Assembly: GCF_003148775.1 (NCBI RefSeq)
Contig: NZ_QGGW01000002.1
Coordinates: forward strand, 1-64,000
Length of the DNA stretch: 64,000 nt
DNA from: Roseicyclus mahoneyensis
GTDB lineage: Bacteria > Pseudomonadota > Alphaproteobacteria > Rhodobacterales > Rhodobacteraceae
Direction: 5' to 3'
Shown: in pieces, positions 50,573 through 60,252 of the stretch
Layout: the number at the start of each line of letters is the position of its first letter
Position numbering within the stretch: the first letter of the stretch is position 1
Program-made: the position numbers and the translations under genes
Notes under the pieces: model-generated
Databases searched by the model: none
What the model was told of the DNA's origin: nothing
The model's input: the letters and a program-made list of their open reading frames with translations, nothing else

Positions 50573-52492
50573 TCAGGTCTGGCGGGCCACGCCCGCAGGC
50601 GGCAAGATCATCCCGTCGAATTCCACGCTGTCCGGCCCATGGTTGAACACGAAGCGTGTCGCGCCCGCCTGCCGCAGACGGATGTCGGGCGGCAGGTCCA
50701 GCGTTGCGATACCCGCCTCGGCGCAGGCCCTGAGCAGAAGGTGGCGCAAGAAATCGGCATCGGGCCAGCCGCCCAGATAGGTGACATGGCCGTCGCGCAT
50801 GCTGACCGGGTGGCCGGCGGCGTCGCGGTCCATGACCTTGGCGGTTCCCTCCAGCGTTTCTTGCCAAAGAACGACATGGCCTGCGCCCTCCATCGGGACG
50901 GGCATGTCCCGCCGCAACGTCTCGACCCGCGACACGGTCACGTCGAGACCGGGAAACGCGGGCGGCAGCGGCAGAGGAATGGACAGGGTTCGGGTCTTGG
51001 CATTGCTGCGCGGACCAAGCAGGACCTGCGCGTCGGTGTCTTGCAGCGCCTGTTTCAACGCATCGGATAGGGTGATGAGGCCGGGCACAAGAACCAGCCC
51101 GTAGCCATCAAGGCGCGCGGTATCGGGCGGCACGATGTCGATGGAAAGGCCCAGCTTGCGCAGCCCGCGATAGACCTCGAACACAAGCCTGAAATAATCA
51201 CAACCCTGCCCTTGCGGCTGCACCGCCCAGGCCCAGGCCGAGGCGTAGTCGAAGACCAGCGCGACCGGGGCCTGTGCGATTTCGACCTGCGGGGCGGCGC
51301 GCAGCTCTCGCGCGACCTCGGCCGCCTCGTGGAACCCCTCGGCCTCCACGCTGTCGGGGCGCAAGAGGCCTGCATGATATTGCTCCTGCGCAAAGGGTGC
51401 CTGCCGCCAACGGAAATAGCTGACGCATTCCGCGCCATGGGCAAAGGCCTCCCATGTCCAGAGGCGGACCATACCGGGCAAGGGCGCCGGGTTGTGCGGG
51501 GCCCAGTTCACCGGGCCGGGCTGTTGTTCCATGACCCACCAGCGCGCAGTTTCGTGATCGGGGAACCGGGCCGCCACTGCGCGGTAAAGGTCATGGTGAA
51601 ACGCCTGGAAATCCGGATCGCCCTGCCGGGCATAGTGGCGCTTGAACTCGGCCGTTTCCTCCAGCCGATCCTCAAGGAACCCCAGCGGATAGCTGTCCCA
51701 AGTCGCTATCTCCATCTGGGCCCCAAGCGCGAAATGGTCGAATTCGACGATCCGGCCCATGTAGTTGTGGCTGATCGGCGCGTCGGAATGGGCGCGTATG
51801 GCCGCCACCTGCGCCGCGTTGAACCGCGCCACTTGGTCCGAAGAAAACCGCCGGAAATCCAGCGCATGGGATGGGTTGGGTTCTGTCACGGTCAGGTTCG
51901 GCAGGTCGATCTGGTCGAAGCTGTCATAGTCCATCGACCAGAACACATTGCCCCAAGCCCGGTTCAACGCCTCGGGCGACTGGTATGTCTGCGCCAGCCA
52001 ATCACGGAAGGCGCGGCGGGCGGCCTCGGAATGGCTCAGGATCGTGTCGTGGCAGCCATACTCGTTGTCGGTTTGCCAAGCCTCCACCTTGCGTCCGAAC
52101 CGCTCCGCCAGAAGTGTCGTGATCCGCACCGCCTCGGACCGATAGCCGTCATGCGAAAAGCAGTAGTGGCGGCGCGACCCGAAGCCGCGCGGGCGCCCAT
52201 GTGCATCCACGGCCAGCATGTCGGGATGCCGGTCGAGCATCCAGCGCGGCGGCGTGGCCGTGGGCGTGCCCAGCACGACCTTGAGACCGGCACCATGCAA
52301 AATGTCGATCGCGCGCTCCATCCAGTCGAAGCGAAGATCGCCGTGGCTGGGTTCCAGCCGCGACCATGCGAATTCGCCGATCCTGACCCATGTCAAGCCA
52401 AGGTCCGCCATGCGGGTGGCATCCTCGGACCAGATCGCTTCGGGCCAATGCTCGGGGTAGTAGCAGGTGCCAAGCGTGCGGTGCAGGGTCAC
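50573..52492 (-). CDS. Beta-galactosidase, glycoside hydrolase family 42
   Basis: The protein has 639 aa. A catalytic TIM barrel (about 1-380) has acid/base E144 in QTDNEYG and nucleophile E322 in VMEQQPG, followed by the trimerisation domain (about 390-590) and a C-terminal beta domain ending RFVFNHGP. It removes terminal beta-galactose from oligosaccharides. No signal peptide, so it is cytoplasmic. It is the last gene of the nine-gene galactoside operon, joined by ATGA. Confidence 0.93.
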   Translation of the reverse strand: MTLHRTLGTCYYPEHWPEAIWSEDATRMADLGLTWVRIGEFAWSRLEPSHGDLRFDWMERAIDILHGAGLKVVLGTPTATPPRWMLDRHPDMLAVDAHGRPRGFGSRRHYCFSHDGYRSEAVRITTLLAERFGRKVEAWQTDNEYGCHDTILSHSEAARRAFRDWLAQTYQSPEALNRAWGNVFWSMDYDSFDQIDLPNLTVTEPNPSHALDFRRFSSDQVARFNAAQVAAIRAHSDAPISHNYMGRIVEFDHFALGAQMEIATWDSYPLGFLEDRLEETAEFKRHYARQGDPDFQAFHHDLYRAVAARFPDHETARWWVMEQQPGPVNWAPHNPAPLPGMVRLWTWEAFAHGAECVSYFRWRQAPFAQEQYHAGLLRPDSVEAEGFHEAAEVARELRAAPQVEIAQAPVALVFDYASAWAWAVQPQGQGCDYFRLVFEVYRGLRKLGLSIDIVPPDTARLDGYGLVLVPGLITLSDALKQALQDTDAQVLLGPRSNAKTRTLSIPLPLPPAFPGLDVTVSRVETLRRDMPVPMEGAGHVVLWQETLEGTAKVMDRDAAGHPVSMRDGHVTYLGGWPDADFLRHLLLRACAEAGIATLDLPPDIRLRQAGATRFVFNHGPDSVEFDGMILPPAGVARQT

Positions 52493-53349
52493 AAGATCAC
52501 CCTGTGCTCAAGCTGCCCACGCCAATCCGTTTCGATCACCAGCGTCTGGCCCGACAGGGGGGTAGCGTCCATTGCATCACCCGGAAGGCCTTGCCGGGCG
52601 GATGTGACGTAAAGGACGGACAGATCCGACCCGCCAAAGGCCGGGCAGGTCGGTTGCGGCACAGGCAATGTAATTTCTTCTACAAGATTTCCGTCGTGGT
52701 CGTACCGTGCCACCCGCGACCCGCCCCATTCGGCCACAATCAGGTGGCCGGCTGCATCCACCACCGCGCCATCGGGGTTGATGCCGCTGTCGCGGTGATC
52801 AAGAAACACCTCCCACTGCGCCACAGGCCAGCCGTCGGTATCGAGCGCCACGCGCCAGACCAGATGCGCGGCGGTATCAGCGAAATAAGCGATCCGGCCA
52901 TCGGGCGCGAAACAGGTCGCGTTGGGGATCGTGATGTCGTCACGCAGGCGGCGCAATTCGCCCCGCCAGTAGCGATAGAGGCTGCCTGCCCGCGCCTCGG
53001 CATTCTTGCCCATCGTGCCGATCCAAAACCCGCCCATCGGATCTGCGCGGCCATCATTCGACCGCGTGGCGGGCTTGTCGGCCTCCAGAGCCACCAACCG
53101 GTCGGATTGGCCCGTAGCCAGCGAAAAGCGGATCAGATCTGTCTCGGTCGCGATCAGAAGCGTATCATCATCGACCCATCCAGCGGCAGACACATGGCGG
53201 TCGAAATCCCACGCGCGCGGCCCGTCCGAGTCGCGCGTCATCAGGCGCTTTCCCATGATGTCGAACCAGAACAGGTGTTCACGAGCAGGATGCCACAACG
53301 GCCCTTCACCCAGAATGCACGGGCGGTCGTCGTGGACGGCCACGCTCAT
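52489..53349 (-). CDS. SMP-30/gluconolactonase-type lactonase
   Basis: The protein has 286 aa, a six-bladed propeller. Metal ligands are expected at E14 (LGEGPLWH), N in [11 protein letters not shown], and D in [31 protein letters not shown] is the family signature. In this operon it would open D-galactono-1,4-lactone formed by galactose oxidation. ATGA overlaps on both sides. Confidence 0.9.
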   Translation of the reverse strand: MSVAVHDDRPCILGEGPLWHPAREHLFWFDIMGKRLMTRDSDGPRAWDFDRHVSAAGWVDDDTLLIATETDLIRFSLATGQSDRLVALEADKPATRSNDGRADPMGGFWIGTMGKNAEARAGSLYRYWRGELRRLRDDITIPNATCFAPDGRIAYFADTAAHLVWRVALDTDGWPVAQWEVFLDHRDSGINPDGAVVDAAGHLIVAEWGGSRVARYDHDGNLVEEITLPVPQPTCPAFGGSDLSVLYVTSARQGLPGDAMDATPLSGQTLVIETDWRGQLEHRVIL

Positions 53350-53969
53350 GCCGCGACCCCTTTGGTTGCATCATCCCATGCCGCCACCATACGGCGGGCC
53401 CGGGTGCCGACCTCATCCGCCGACAGCCCCGGCCTGTAGAGCGAGGAGCCAAGGCCAAAGCCGCTCGCCCCCGCCTTGAGCCAATCGTCAAAAGCCTCGG
53501 GGCCGACACCGCCCACCATGTAAAGCTGCGCTGCCTTGGGCAAGACCGCGCGAATGGCCACCAACCCCTCGATCCCCATCTGAAAGGCCGGAAAGATCTT
53601 GAGTCCGTCACACCGCGCCTTGAGGGCGGCGAAACATTCCGATGGGGTCAGCACGCCGGGAAAACTGAGCAGTGCAAGGCGCTTGGTCTCGGCCACAACC
53701 TCGGCGTCAAAATTGGGCGAGACGATCAGTCGCCCGCCAGCTTCGGCAACCTCGCGCACGGCCTCAGAGGTCAGAACCGTCCCCGCCCCGATCAGCGCAT
53801 GATGGCCCATGTGGTCGGCCATCAGTCGGATGCTGTCGAGCGGGCGGGGGGAATTGAGCGGCACCTCGATCCGCGTGATACCGGCCGTGACCAGCGCCTC
53901 GGCGACCGGCAAAGCCTCGTCCGGGGTCAGGCCGCGCAGGATGGCGATCAGGTTGCGGTCTTGTGTCAT
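53346..53969 (-). CDS. dgoA: 2-dehydro-3-deoxy-6-phosphogalactonate aldolase
   Basis: The protein has 207 aa. It opens with [20 protein letters not shown] and has E35 in [29 protein letters not shown] and Schiff-base K124 in [10 protein letters not shown]. These distinguish KDPGal aldolase from KDPG aldolase (R near 12, N at strand 4). It splits the sugar acid phosphate into pyruvate and glyceraldehyde 3-phosphate. Start at 53969 overlaps the kinase stop. Confidence 0.92.
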   Translation of the reverse strand: MTQDRNLIAILRGLTPDEALPVAEALVTAGITRIEVPLNSPRPLDSIRLMADHMGHHALIGAGTVLTSEAVREVAEAGGRLIVSPNFDAEVVAETKRLALLSFPGVLTPSECFAALKARCDGLKIFPAFQMGIEGLVAIRAVLPKAAQLYMVGGVGPEAFDDWLKAGASGFGLGSSLYRPGLSADEVGTRARRMVAAWDDATKGVAA

Positions 53970-54889
53970 GTCGGGCTTGGCTCTTTCTGGGTCATGCGAA
54001 TGCGGGCTAGGCCCGCGAGTGTCAGGGAGGCGGCATCCATCGCGCGGGCCGTCGTACCCTGTGTGGCCAGCGCGCGGGCGTAAAGATCGGCCAGCGCAGG
54101 CGCGCCCGCGACCACGATCTGCTGGCCCAGCCAATAGGGGCGCGTCGCCGCCAATTCTGCCCCGATCAGAGCACCTGACAGCCGGGCACGCGCAACGGCT
54201 GCACCAGTGCCGTTCAGCGTGGCATCCGCCCGGATCGAAAACAACCGCTGCGCCAGCCGTTCCGGCCGCGACAGGGTGTCGGACACGGCGTCTGCAAAGC
54301 TGTCGGCATTCAGCGCCTCACCCGCCACCGAATGGCGCAGGACGCTGTGGTTGGACAACAGATCGAACATTTCGCCGGTCATGCAGGTCTGGAAACTGAC
54401 GACCTCGCCCGCACTCAGATGCACCCATTTCGTATGGGTGCCGGGCAGGCACAGGATGCCGTCGAAACTGGTTTCGCGCGCCAGAAACCCCGCGATCTGG
54501 GTTTCCTCGCCGCGCATCACGTCGGGGGGATTGGCTTGGCTCAGGCCCGGCACAATCGACAAAGACAAGCGCGCGTCGTTCACGGCAGTTGCGCGCATCG
54601 GCATCATTTCGGCGGGTTTTGCGGGGATGCGCATATAGGGCGCTTCCTGCCAGCCCTGTTTCGCTCCAACCATGCCGCAGGCCAGCACAGGGGTCGGCCC
54701 GGCGCCCAGCCAATCCTCTACAAGATCGAGAAGCGCCGGTTCGAACTTGTCCCGCGCCAGCCCGCCCATGCCCTTGGCCGATACCGCCTCGGCACGGATC
54801 ATCCCATCCGCCCCGATCGCCCAAGCCCGCAGATGCGTGGTGCCCCAGTCGACCGCAATCCAGTCGGCATATGTCGCGCTGCCACTCAT
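53966..54889 (-). CDS. dgoK: 2-dehydro-3-deoxygalactonokinase
   Basis: The protein has 307 aa. The DgoK signature begins [15 protein letters not shown] (about 10-24), with [14 protein letters not shown] and [11 protein letters not shown] near the middle and [15 protein letters not shown]. It phosphorylates 2-dehydro-3-deoxygalactonate for the aldolase encoded next. ATGA overlaps at both ends. Confidence 0.93.
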   Translation of the reverse strand: MSGSATYADWIAVDWGTTHLRAWAIGADGMIRAEAVSAKGMGGLARDKFEPALLDLVEDWLGAGPTPVLACGMVGAKQGWQEAPYMRIPAKPAEMMPMRATAVNDARLSLSIVPGLSQANPPDVMRGEETQIAGFLARETSFDGILCLPGTHTKWVHLSAGEVVSFQTCMTGEMFDLLSNHSVLRHSVAGEALNADSFADAVSDTLSRPERLAQRLFSIRADATLNGTGAAVARARLSGALIGAELAATRPYWLGQQIVVAGAPALADLYARALATQGTTARAMDAASLTLAGLARIRMTQKEPSPT

Positions 54890-55650
54890 CCCGTCGTCAC
54901 CACGCCCCCGTCGATCACCATCGCCTGACCGGTCATCGATTTCGACGCCCGCGAGGCGAGAAACAGCATCCCCCCCACGATATCTTCGGGAACCAGATGT
55001 TCCTTGAGGCACATTTTGTCCAGATGCGCCGCCAGATCCTCGGGTTTGGCCCACATGTCGAGCTGCTTTTGCGTCAGCACCCAGCCCGGCATCAGCGCGT
55101 TGACCCGGATACGGTCGGGCCCGAATTCGCGCGCAAGGCTGCGGGTCATCGCCGTGATCGCGCCATTGGCGGTCGTATAGGCCGGATAGCCCGCATTCCC
55201 CATCATGTAGGAGATCGACGAGACATTGATGATCGCCCCACCGCCCGCCGCGCGCATGCCGGGGATCACGGCCTGACAGGCGAAGAAATAGCATTTCAGG
55301 TTGATGGCCTGCATCCAGTCCCAGAAGTCTTCCGTCACCTCTTCGGTCGTGTGCCGCTTGTCGTTGGCGGCATTGTTGACCAGCACGGTAACTGGCCCGT
55401 TGACCTCCGCCGCCTGGGCCAGCGACGCCTGCAGGGCCGGCGTGTCGGTGATGTCGCAGCGCATCGCATGGGGCCGCCGCCCGGTCGCCGCCTCCATCGT
55501 GTCGCAAAACGGCGTGGCATCGGATCGCTGAACAAAGGCCACTTTTGCACCCTGTCGCAAGAACCCCTCGGTCAACGCGGCGCCAATGCCAGACCCGCCG
55601 CCGGTGATGAAAACGGATTGCCCGTCGAGATCGGGAAAGATCGGGGTCAT
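54886..55650 (-). CDS. Short-chain dehydrogenase, probably D-galactose 1-dehydrogenase
   Basis: The protein has 254 aa. Cofactor motif TGGGSGIG (16-23), NNAAN (92-96), S145 and Y158 are present, but the catalytic lysine four residues after Y158 is Asn (YTTAN, N162). The end RVNALMPGWVLTQKQL and TGQAMVIDGGVV is normal. Position in a De Ley-Doudoroff cluster suggests oxidation of galactose to the lactone. The Asn in place of Lys needs explanation; a water-mediated substitute is possible. Confidence 0.87.
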   Translation of the reverse strand: MTPIFPDLDGQSVFITGGGSGIGAALTEGFLRQGAKVAFVQRSDATPFCDTMEAATGRRPHAMRCDITDTPALQASLAQAAEVNGPVTVLVNNAANDKRHTTEEVTEDFWDWMQAINLKCYFFACQAVIPGMRAAGGGAIINVSSISYMMGNAGYPAYTTANGAITAMTRSLAREFGPDRIRVNALMPGWVLTQKQLDMWAKPEDLAAHLDKMCLKEHLVPEDIVGGMLFLASRASKSMTGQAMVIDGGVVTTG

Positions 55651-56990
55651 GCGGCCCTCCGGTTGCGCGCAAAGGCAGGGAGCATGTCGCCATGCGCCAC
55701 CAAAAGGTCCGTCACAAGGCTGCGGATCTGGCGTAGATCAAGTTCGGCGGCGGTATGCGGGTCCAAGTAGGCGGCGTGATAGACGTGATCGAGGTTCTCC
55801 TCGACCAGCGCGCGCACCACCAGTTCCTGCACGTTGATCTGGCTGCGCATCAGGGCCACCAGTTGCGGCGGAATATCGGTGACGACGCTGGGCTGCACGC
55901 CATTGCCATCGACCAGCGCAGGCGTTTCCACCGCCGCGCCCATCGGCAGTTGCGGGATCTGCCCCCGGTTGGGCAGGTTGGCGTAGGCGACATAAGGGGT
56001 GTCGGTCACAACCGCATTCATCATCTCGGCGGCGAATTCATGGGATTTCTTCACCTCGATCCCTGTTGCCGCCTCCAACGACTTGGCCTGCGCGGCCCAT
56101 TCCGCCATCTGGATCTCGCAGCGCGCGGGATATTCATCCAGTGGGATACCCATCGCGGCGATGATGTCCTCGCGCCCGTCCTTGATGAACCAAGGCACGT
56201 ATTCGGCAAGATGTTCGGAGCTTTCGGTGCAGAAATAGCCCAAGTGCTCCATCACCTCGTACCGCACCTTGTTGCTGCAATGGGGCCGCTGCAAGGGCGT
56301 TTTGGGCAGCCGCCCGGTCCGGTAGCCCTCGCGCAGCAATGGGTAAAGATCGCGCCCCTGTTGCTCCAGCCGCAAGAAAAAGGCCACATGGTTGACCCCC
56401 GCCACCCGGTAGCGGATGTCATCACTCGGCACGTCGAGGTCATGGGCGATTTCCTCGACCGTATTCTGAACCGAATGGCACAACCCTGCCTGTCGCAGAC
56501 GCGGGAACCGCTCGGCCAGGGCCATGGTGTTGATCGCCATGGGATTCACATATTGCAGCAGGGTCGCATCGGGGCAAAGCCGCGCCATGTCCTCGGCCAC
56601 GGCCCAGAGATGCGGCACCGTCCGCAACCCCCGCATGATGCCCCCCACGCCCAGCGTGTCGGCAATGGTCTGGCGCAGGCCATACTGTTTGGGAATGTCG
56701 AAATCGATCACGGTCGACGGACGATAACCGCCGATCTGAAAGGCCGTCACCACGAAATCCGCCCCATCCAGCGCGCTTGCGCGGTCGGTTGTGGCCTCGA
56801 CGCTTGCCCCGGTGCCCATCGTGGCGATCATCTTTTCCGCCACCATGCGGGACTCGGCCAGCCGCTGCGGGTCGATGTCCATCAGCGCGATCCGCGCGTC
56901 CCGCAGCGCCGGGAAATGCAGCATGTCGCCCACGATGTTCTTCATGAAGATCGTGGACCCGGCACCGATGAAGGCCAGCTTCACACTCAT
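55647..56990 (-). CDS. Alpha-galactosidase/alpha-glucosidase, glycoside hydrolase family 4
   Basis: The protein has 447 aa. The NAD-binding start KLAFIGAGSTIFMKN is followed by LQYVNPMAINT, metal ligands C171 (GLCHSVQNT) and H201 (GVNHVAFF) and a dimer-forming C-terminus. GH4 enzymes use NAD+ and Mn2+ in a redox-elimination mechanism. Given the gene set, alpha-galactosides such as melibiose are likely substrates. ATGA overlaps the SDR and permease genes. Confidence 0.9.
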   Translation of the reverse strand: MSVKLAFIGAGSTIFMKNIVGDMLHFPALRDARIALMDIDPQRLAESRMVAEKMIATMGTGASVEATTDRASALDGADFVVTAFQIGGYRPSTVIDFDIPKQYGLRQTIADTLGVGGIMRGLRTVPHLWAVAEDMARLCPDATLLQYVNPMAINTMALAERFPRLRQAGLCHSVQNTVEEIAHDLDVPSDDIRYRVAGVNHVAFFLRLEQQGRDLYPLLREGYRTGRLPKTPLQRPHCSNKVRYEVMEHLGYFCTESSEHLAEYVPWFIKDGREDIIAAMGIPLDEYPARCEIQMAEWAAQAKSLEAATGIEVKKSHEFAAEMMNAVVTDTPYVAYANLPNRGQIPQLPMGAAVETPALVDGNGVQPSVVTDIPPQLVALMRSQINVQELVVRALVEENLDHVYHAAYLDPHTAAELDLRQIRSLVTDLLVAHGDMLPAFARNRRAA

Positions 56991-57835
56991 TTGACAGCCC
57001 CCAGCGTCAGCCCCGCGATGAAGTGGCGCTGCATCAGGAAAAAGATCGCCACCGGCGGGATCGCCGCCACGATGCTGCCCGCGCTCATCAGGTGGTATTG
57101 GGCCACGAATTGCGAATTGAACGACGTGATGCCCGCCGTCACAGGCTGCGCACCGGGGCCTTGGGTCAGCACCAGTGCCCAGAAGTAATCGTTCCAGATG
57201 AAGGTGAAGATCAGCACACTGAGCGCCGCGATGGCGGGCCGCATCAGGGGCAGCACCACGAACCAGAAGATCCTCCATTCCGCCACGCCCTCGACGCGGG
57301 CGGCCTCGATCAGCTCATAGGGAAGCGCCCGGATGAAGTTGCGCATGAACAGCGTGCAGAACCCGGTCTGGAACGCGATGTGGAACAGGACAAGGCCCAG
57401 TTTCGTGTCGTAAAGCCCCATGCTCACCGTCAGGTCGCGCACCGGCACCATCAGGATCTGAAAAGGCACGAAATTGCCCGCGATGAACATGAAGAAGATC
57501 AGCAGGTTGCCCCGGAACCGGTATATGCCCAGCGCAAAGCCCGTCATGCACGACAGCGCAACCGCGCCGATCACCGTGGGCACCGTGATCAAGACGGAAT
57601 TCAGCAGGTAGCGAGGCATGTCGCTCTCGAAAAACACGCGCCCGTAATTGGTGAACAACTCGAAGCTGGACGGCACGCCCCAGTAATTCCCCGCCCCGAA
57701 ATCCGAAAACGGCCGGATGGAAAACAGCATCACCGCGATCAGCGGCAAGAGCCAAAGGATCAAGGCGACAGGCAGCAGCGACTGGTAGGTGATCTGCGCC
57801 GCGCGCGACCGCTTTTCGATGGGCGTGGGAAACAT
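56987..57835 (-). CDS. Carbohydrate ABC permease (MalG type)
   Basis: The protein has 282 aa from the ATG at 57835. Six membrane helices; the EAA loop is LIEAARVEGVAEWRIFWFVVLPLMRP (helix-Gly-helix). Ends LTLGAVKG-like at LTLGAVK, as usual for MalG proteins. It works with the MalF-type permease ten bases upstream and the MalK-type ATPase at 61062. Confidence 0.93.
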   Translation of the reverse strand: MFPTPIEKRSRAAQITYQSLLPVALILWLLPLIAVMLFSIRPFSDFGAGNYWGVPSSFELFTNYGRVFFESDMPRYLLNSVLITVPTVIGAVALSCMTGFALGIYRFRGNLLIFFMFIAGNFVPFQILMVPVRDLTVSMGLYDTKLGLVLFHIAFQTGFCTLFMRNFIRALPYELIEAARVEGVAEWRIFWFVVLPLMRPAIAALSVLIFTFIWNDYFWALVLTQGPGAQPVTAGITSFNSQFVAQYHLMSAGSIVAAIPPVAIFFLMQRHFIAGLTLGAVK

Positions 57836-57845
57836 CGCTACCCCC

Positions 57846-58781
57846 TCAGCCGTGCCGCGCGGCGCGTTCGTCGCGCCACATCTGCCACAGGAAATACGCG
57901 ATGAAGACCAGCATGATCCCGAACAGCACCACCGCGATGGCCGAGCCATAGCCCATGCGGAATCCGTACTCGCCCAGCGCCTGCTCGAACATGTAGAAGG
58001 ACAGCACCCGCGTCGACCCGAACGGTCCGCCGTTGGTCATGATCGAGATCAGGTCAAAAGACCGCAGCGCTCCGATGATCGTGACGACAAAGGCGATGAA
58101 GGTTGCGGGCTTGAGCTGGGGCAAGATCACATACCACAGCATCTTCCACCCCTTTGCGCCATCGAGCCGCCCGGCTTCCACCTGCTCGGGATCGACCGCA
58201 TTCAGACCTGTAAGGTACAAGATCATGCAATAGGCCGTCTGCGGCCAGAGACCCGCGGCGATGATGCCATAGGTGGCGAGGTCGGGATTGCCGAGAATAT
58301 TGACCGTGCCAAGACCGAAAAACTGCAGCGCGGCGTTCAGCAGCCCTTCGCGCGGCAGATAGAACCAGCTGAAGACCAGCCCCACGACGACCTGGCTCAG
58401 CACGAAGGGAAAGAAGAACAGTGATTTGTACAGGCGGATGCCCGTCACCGTCTGGTTCAGGAACAGCGCGATGAACAGGCCCAGCGGAATGGCCAGCAGA
58501 TACAGCACCAGCCAGCGCAAGTTGTTCCAAAGCGAAATCTCGAAATTCCGGTCGGTGGCCAGCTCGCGGTAATTGTCCAGGCCGATGAAACGTGCCTCTC
58601 CCAGCCCGTCCCAGCGGTAGAGCGAGATGTTGAAGCTCTGGAAAATCGGGCTGATGACATAGACAAGGAAGAACAGCAGCCCCGGCAGCAGGAACAGGAT
58701 CGGCGTCACCGTCATTCGGTTGCGCTGCATCCATGTCGCCTCAAGGCGCGGCTGGTGCAGGGGTGTGGCGGGTGCTGTCAT
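57846..58781 (-). CDS. Carbohydrate ABC permease (MalF type)
   Basis: The protein has 311 aa. About six membrane helices start at residue 26 (PILFLLPGLLFFLVYV). The EAA loop is VEAGRLDGAKGWKMLWYVILPQLKP. An ATG 18 codons later is an alternative start. A GC hairpin lies between this gene and the binding-protein gene upstream. Confidence 0.93.
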   Translation of the reverse strand: MTAPATPLHQPRLEATWMQRNRMTVTPILFLLPGLLFFLVYVISPIFQSFNISLYRWDGLGEARFIGLDNYRELATDRNFEISLWNNLRWLVLYLLAIPLGLFIALFLNQTVTGIRLYKSLFFFPFVLSQVVVGLVFSWFYLPREGLLNAALQFFGLGTVNILGNPDLATYGIIAAGLWPQTAYCMILYLTGLNAVDPEQVEAGRLDGAKGWKMLWYVILPQLKPATFIAFVVTIIGALRSFDLISIMTNGGPFGSTRVLSFYMFEQALGEYGFRMGYGSAIAVVLFGIMLVFIAYFLWQMWRDERAARHG

Positions 58782-58809
58782 CTCCGGCGCTCCGGTCGGG
58801 CATGGGTGT

Positions 58810-58835
58810 GCCCGCGCCCGGAACAGGGCGCGGGC
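58810..58835 (-). terminator. Intra-operon hairpin after the sugar-binding-protein gene
   Basis: GCCCGCGCCC (58810-58819) pairs with GGGCGCGGGC (58826-58835) around GGAACA. There is no T-run in the reading direction, so attenuation or 3'-end protection of the upstream mRNA is more likely than full termination. Confidence 0.55.
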
Positions 58836-58850
58836 CAATCTTGTATGAGA

Positions 58851-60107
58851 TCAATAGACGCGCTGGCGCGCCGCCTCGAGCCGATCGAGAATATCGTCGA
58901 GGCGATCGGGGAAGACCATGAATTCCTGCAGGCCTTCCATGCCCACCGACGCCATTTCCGCCGGCCAGTCGCGGTCGAAGAACTGTGCGATTCCGCCCGT
59001 GGCGTTCTGGCTCAGCATCTCGAAGCCCTGCTGGATGAACTCGTCGTCCGCGACCGAGGCGTTGGCGTTCACCGGCAGTTGCCCCAGTCCCTCGGGTCCA
59101 TTGATGCGCGTCTGCACCTCGGCTGACGTCACGAACTGGAGGAAGGCGCGCGCCGCCTCAACGTTCTGCGCGCCTGCGGCGACATGGAACGTGTCGGTCG
59201 GAGCGTCCTCGCCCATGGCGGTAACTTCGGGGTTGATCATCGGGAACTGGTAGAAGTCGAGTTGGTCGTCGGTCAGCCCGCCACTGCGCATCAGGTCAAC
59301 GGCGAAGTTGCCCATCAGGTAGGCGGTGGCCTCGCCATTGATCATGAGGGGCAGCGCCTCTTGCCAGTCATAGGTCTGGTGGTCGGGGATGAAGCCGCCC
59401 ATGTCGATCAGCTGCCGCCAGTTGGCAAAGGTCGCGCGTACACGGTCATCAGTCCACGGCACCTCGCCCCGGGCGAGCGCCATGTGGAAATCGAACCCGT
59501 TGGTGCGCATGTTGAGATAGTCGAACCAGCCGCCCGCCGGCCACAGAAACCGGCTGCCGATGGCGTAGCAATGGCGGCCGCTGTCGATGATGATCTGGCA
59601 GTTGGCGAGCTCCTGTTCCCAGGTCTCGGGTTCCGACAGGCCGAGCTCGTTGAAGATGTCCTCGCGGTAGTAAACACCCCACTGGTAGTATGTATAGGGC
59701 ACACCCCAGACGCGGTCGTTCTGGGTCAGCGCGCCGCGCACGGACTCAAGACCCGCGAAATCGCCGGCATCCCACCACTCGGTGATGTCCATGAACAGTC
59801 CGGCATTGACAAAGGGCGCCATGCGGTTCGCGGCATACCAGTTCACCACATCGGGCGGGTTGGCCGACAGCGCGTTGCGGATCTGGGTCTTCCAAGCCTC
59901 GCGATCAACGACCGTCAGGTTCACGGTGAGGTTAGGGTGCATCTCGTCGAACTCGGCGGCGAGACCCTCCATGACCGCGCGGGGCGCGGGGTCCGACATG
60001 TCCGAGATGATCCGCAGCGTGCCCGAAAGATCCTGCGCAAATGCGGAGCCGGCAATAATGGTGGTGACCGCCAGCGCTGCGGCGCCGGTCTTGAAAATGG
60101 ATCGCAT
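58851..60107 (-). CDS. Carbohydrate ABC substrate-binding protein
   Basis: The protein has 418 aa. A signal peptide (MRSIFKTGAAALAVTTIIAG, cut near AFA) leads to a SBP_bac_1 fold with LRIISDMSDPAPRAVMEGLA, NPPDVVNWYAANR, GVPYTYYQWGVYYRED, aromatic residues that would line a sugar site. It is the first gene of the galactoside operon. Two IclR-type operator candidates lie at 60141-60180. Confidence 0.93.
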   Translation of the reverse strand: MRSIFKTGAAALAVTTIIAGSAFAQDLSGTLRIISDMSDPAPRAVMEGLAAEFDEMHPNLTVNLTVVDREAWKTQIRNALSANPPDVVNWYAANRMAPFVNAGLFMDITEWWDAGDFAGLESVRGALTQNDRVWGVPYTYYQWGVYYREDIFNELGLSEPETWEQELANCQIIIDSGRHCYAIGSRFLWPAGGWFDYLNMRTNGFDFHMALARGEVPWTDDRVRATFANWRQLIDMGGFIPDHQTYDWQEALPLMINGEATAYLMGNFAVDLMRSGGLTDDQLDFYQFPMINPEVTAMGEDAPTDTFHVAAGAQNVEAARAFLQFVTSAEVQTRINGPEGLGQLPVNANASVADDEFIQQGFEMLSQNATGGIAQFFDRDWPAEMASVGMEGLQEFMVFPDRLDDILDRLEAARQRVY

Positions 60108-60140
60108 GGTGTCCTCCCTGGTGATCCTTGAGGGTCGTTC

Positions 60141-60180
60141 AGTTTCATTATGTGAAACTTGGTTTCTTATGTTGAAATCC
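60141..60180. promoter_or_regulatory. Tandem operator candidates for the IclR regulator
   Basis: AGTTTCA-TTATG-TGAAACT (60141-60159) is a perfect 7-bp inverted repeat. A second, weaker copy, GGTTTCTTATGTTGAAATCC, begins 20 bases later, i.e. on the same helical face. They lie between the binding-protein gene and the divergent IclR gene. Confidence 0.6.
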
Positions 60181-60252
60181 TACGCCGAGTCAGCCTAGGT
60201 TTGTCAACAGCAAACCCGCGACGGGGATCGTGGGCACGGGAGGGACGGACAG

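Noticed and set aside
51212-52612. 466-codon plus-strand frame
   Set aside because: Antisense to the GH42 beta-galactosidase, whose two catalytic glutamates are in place.
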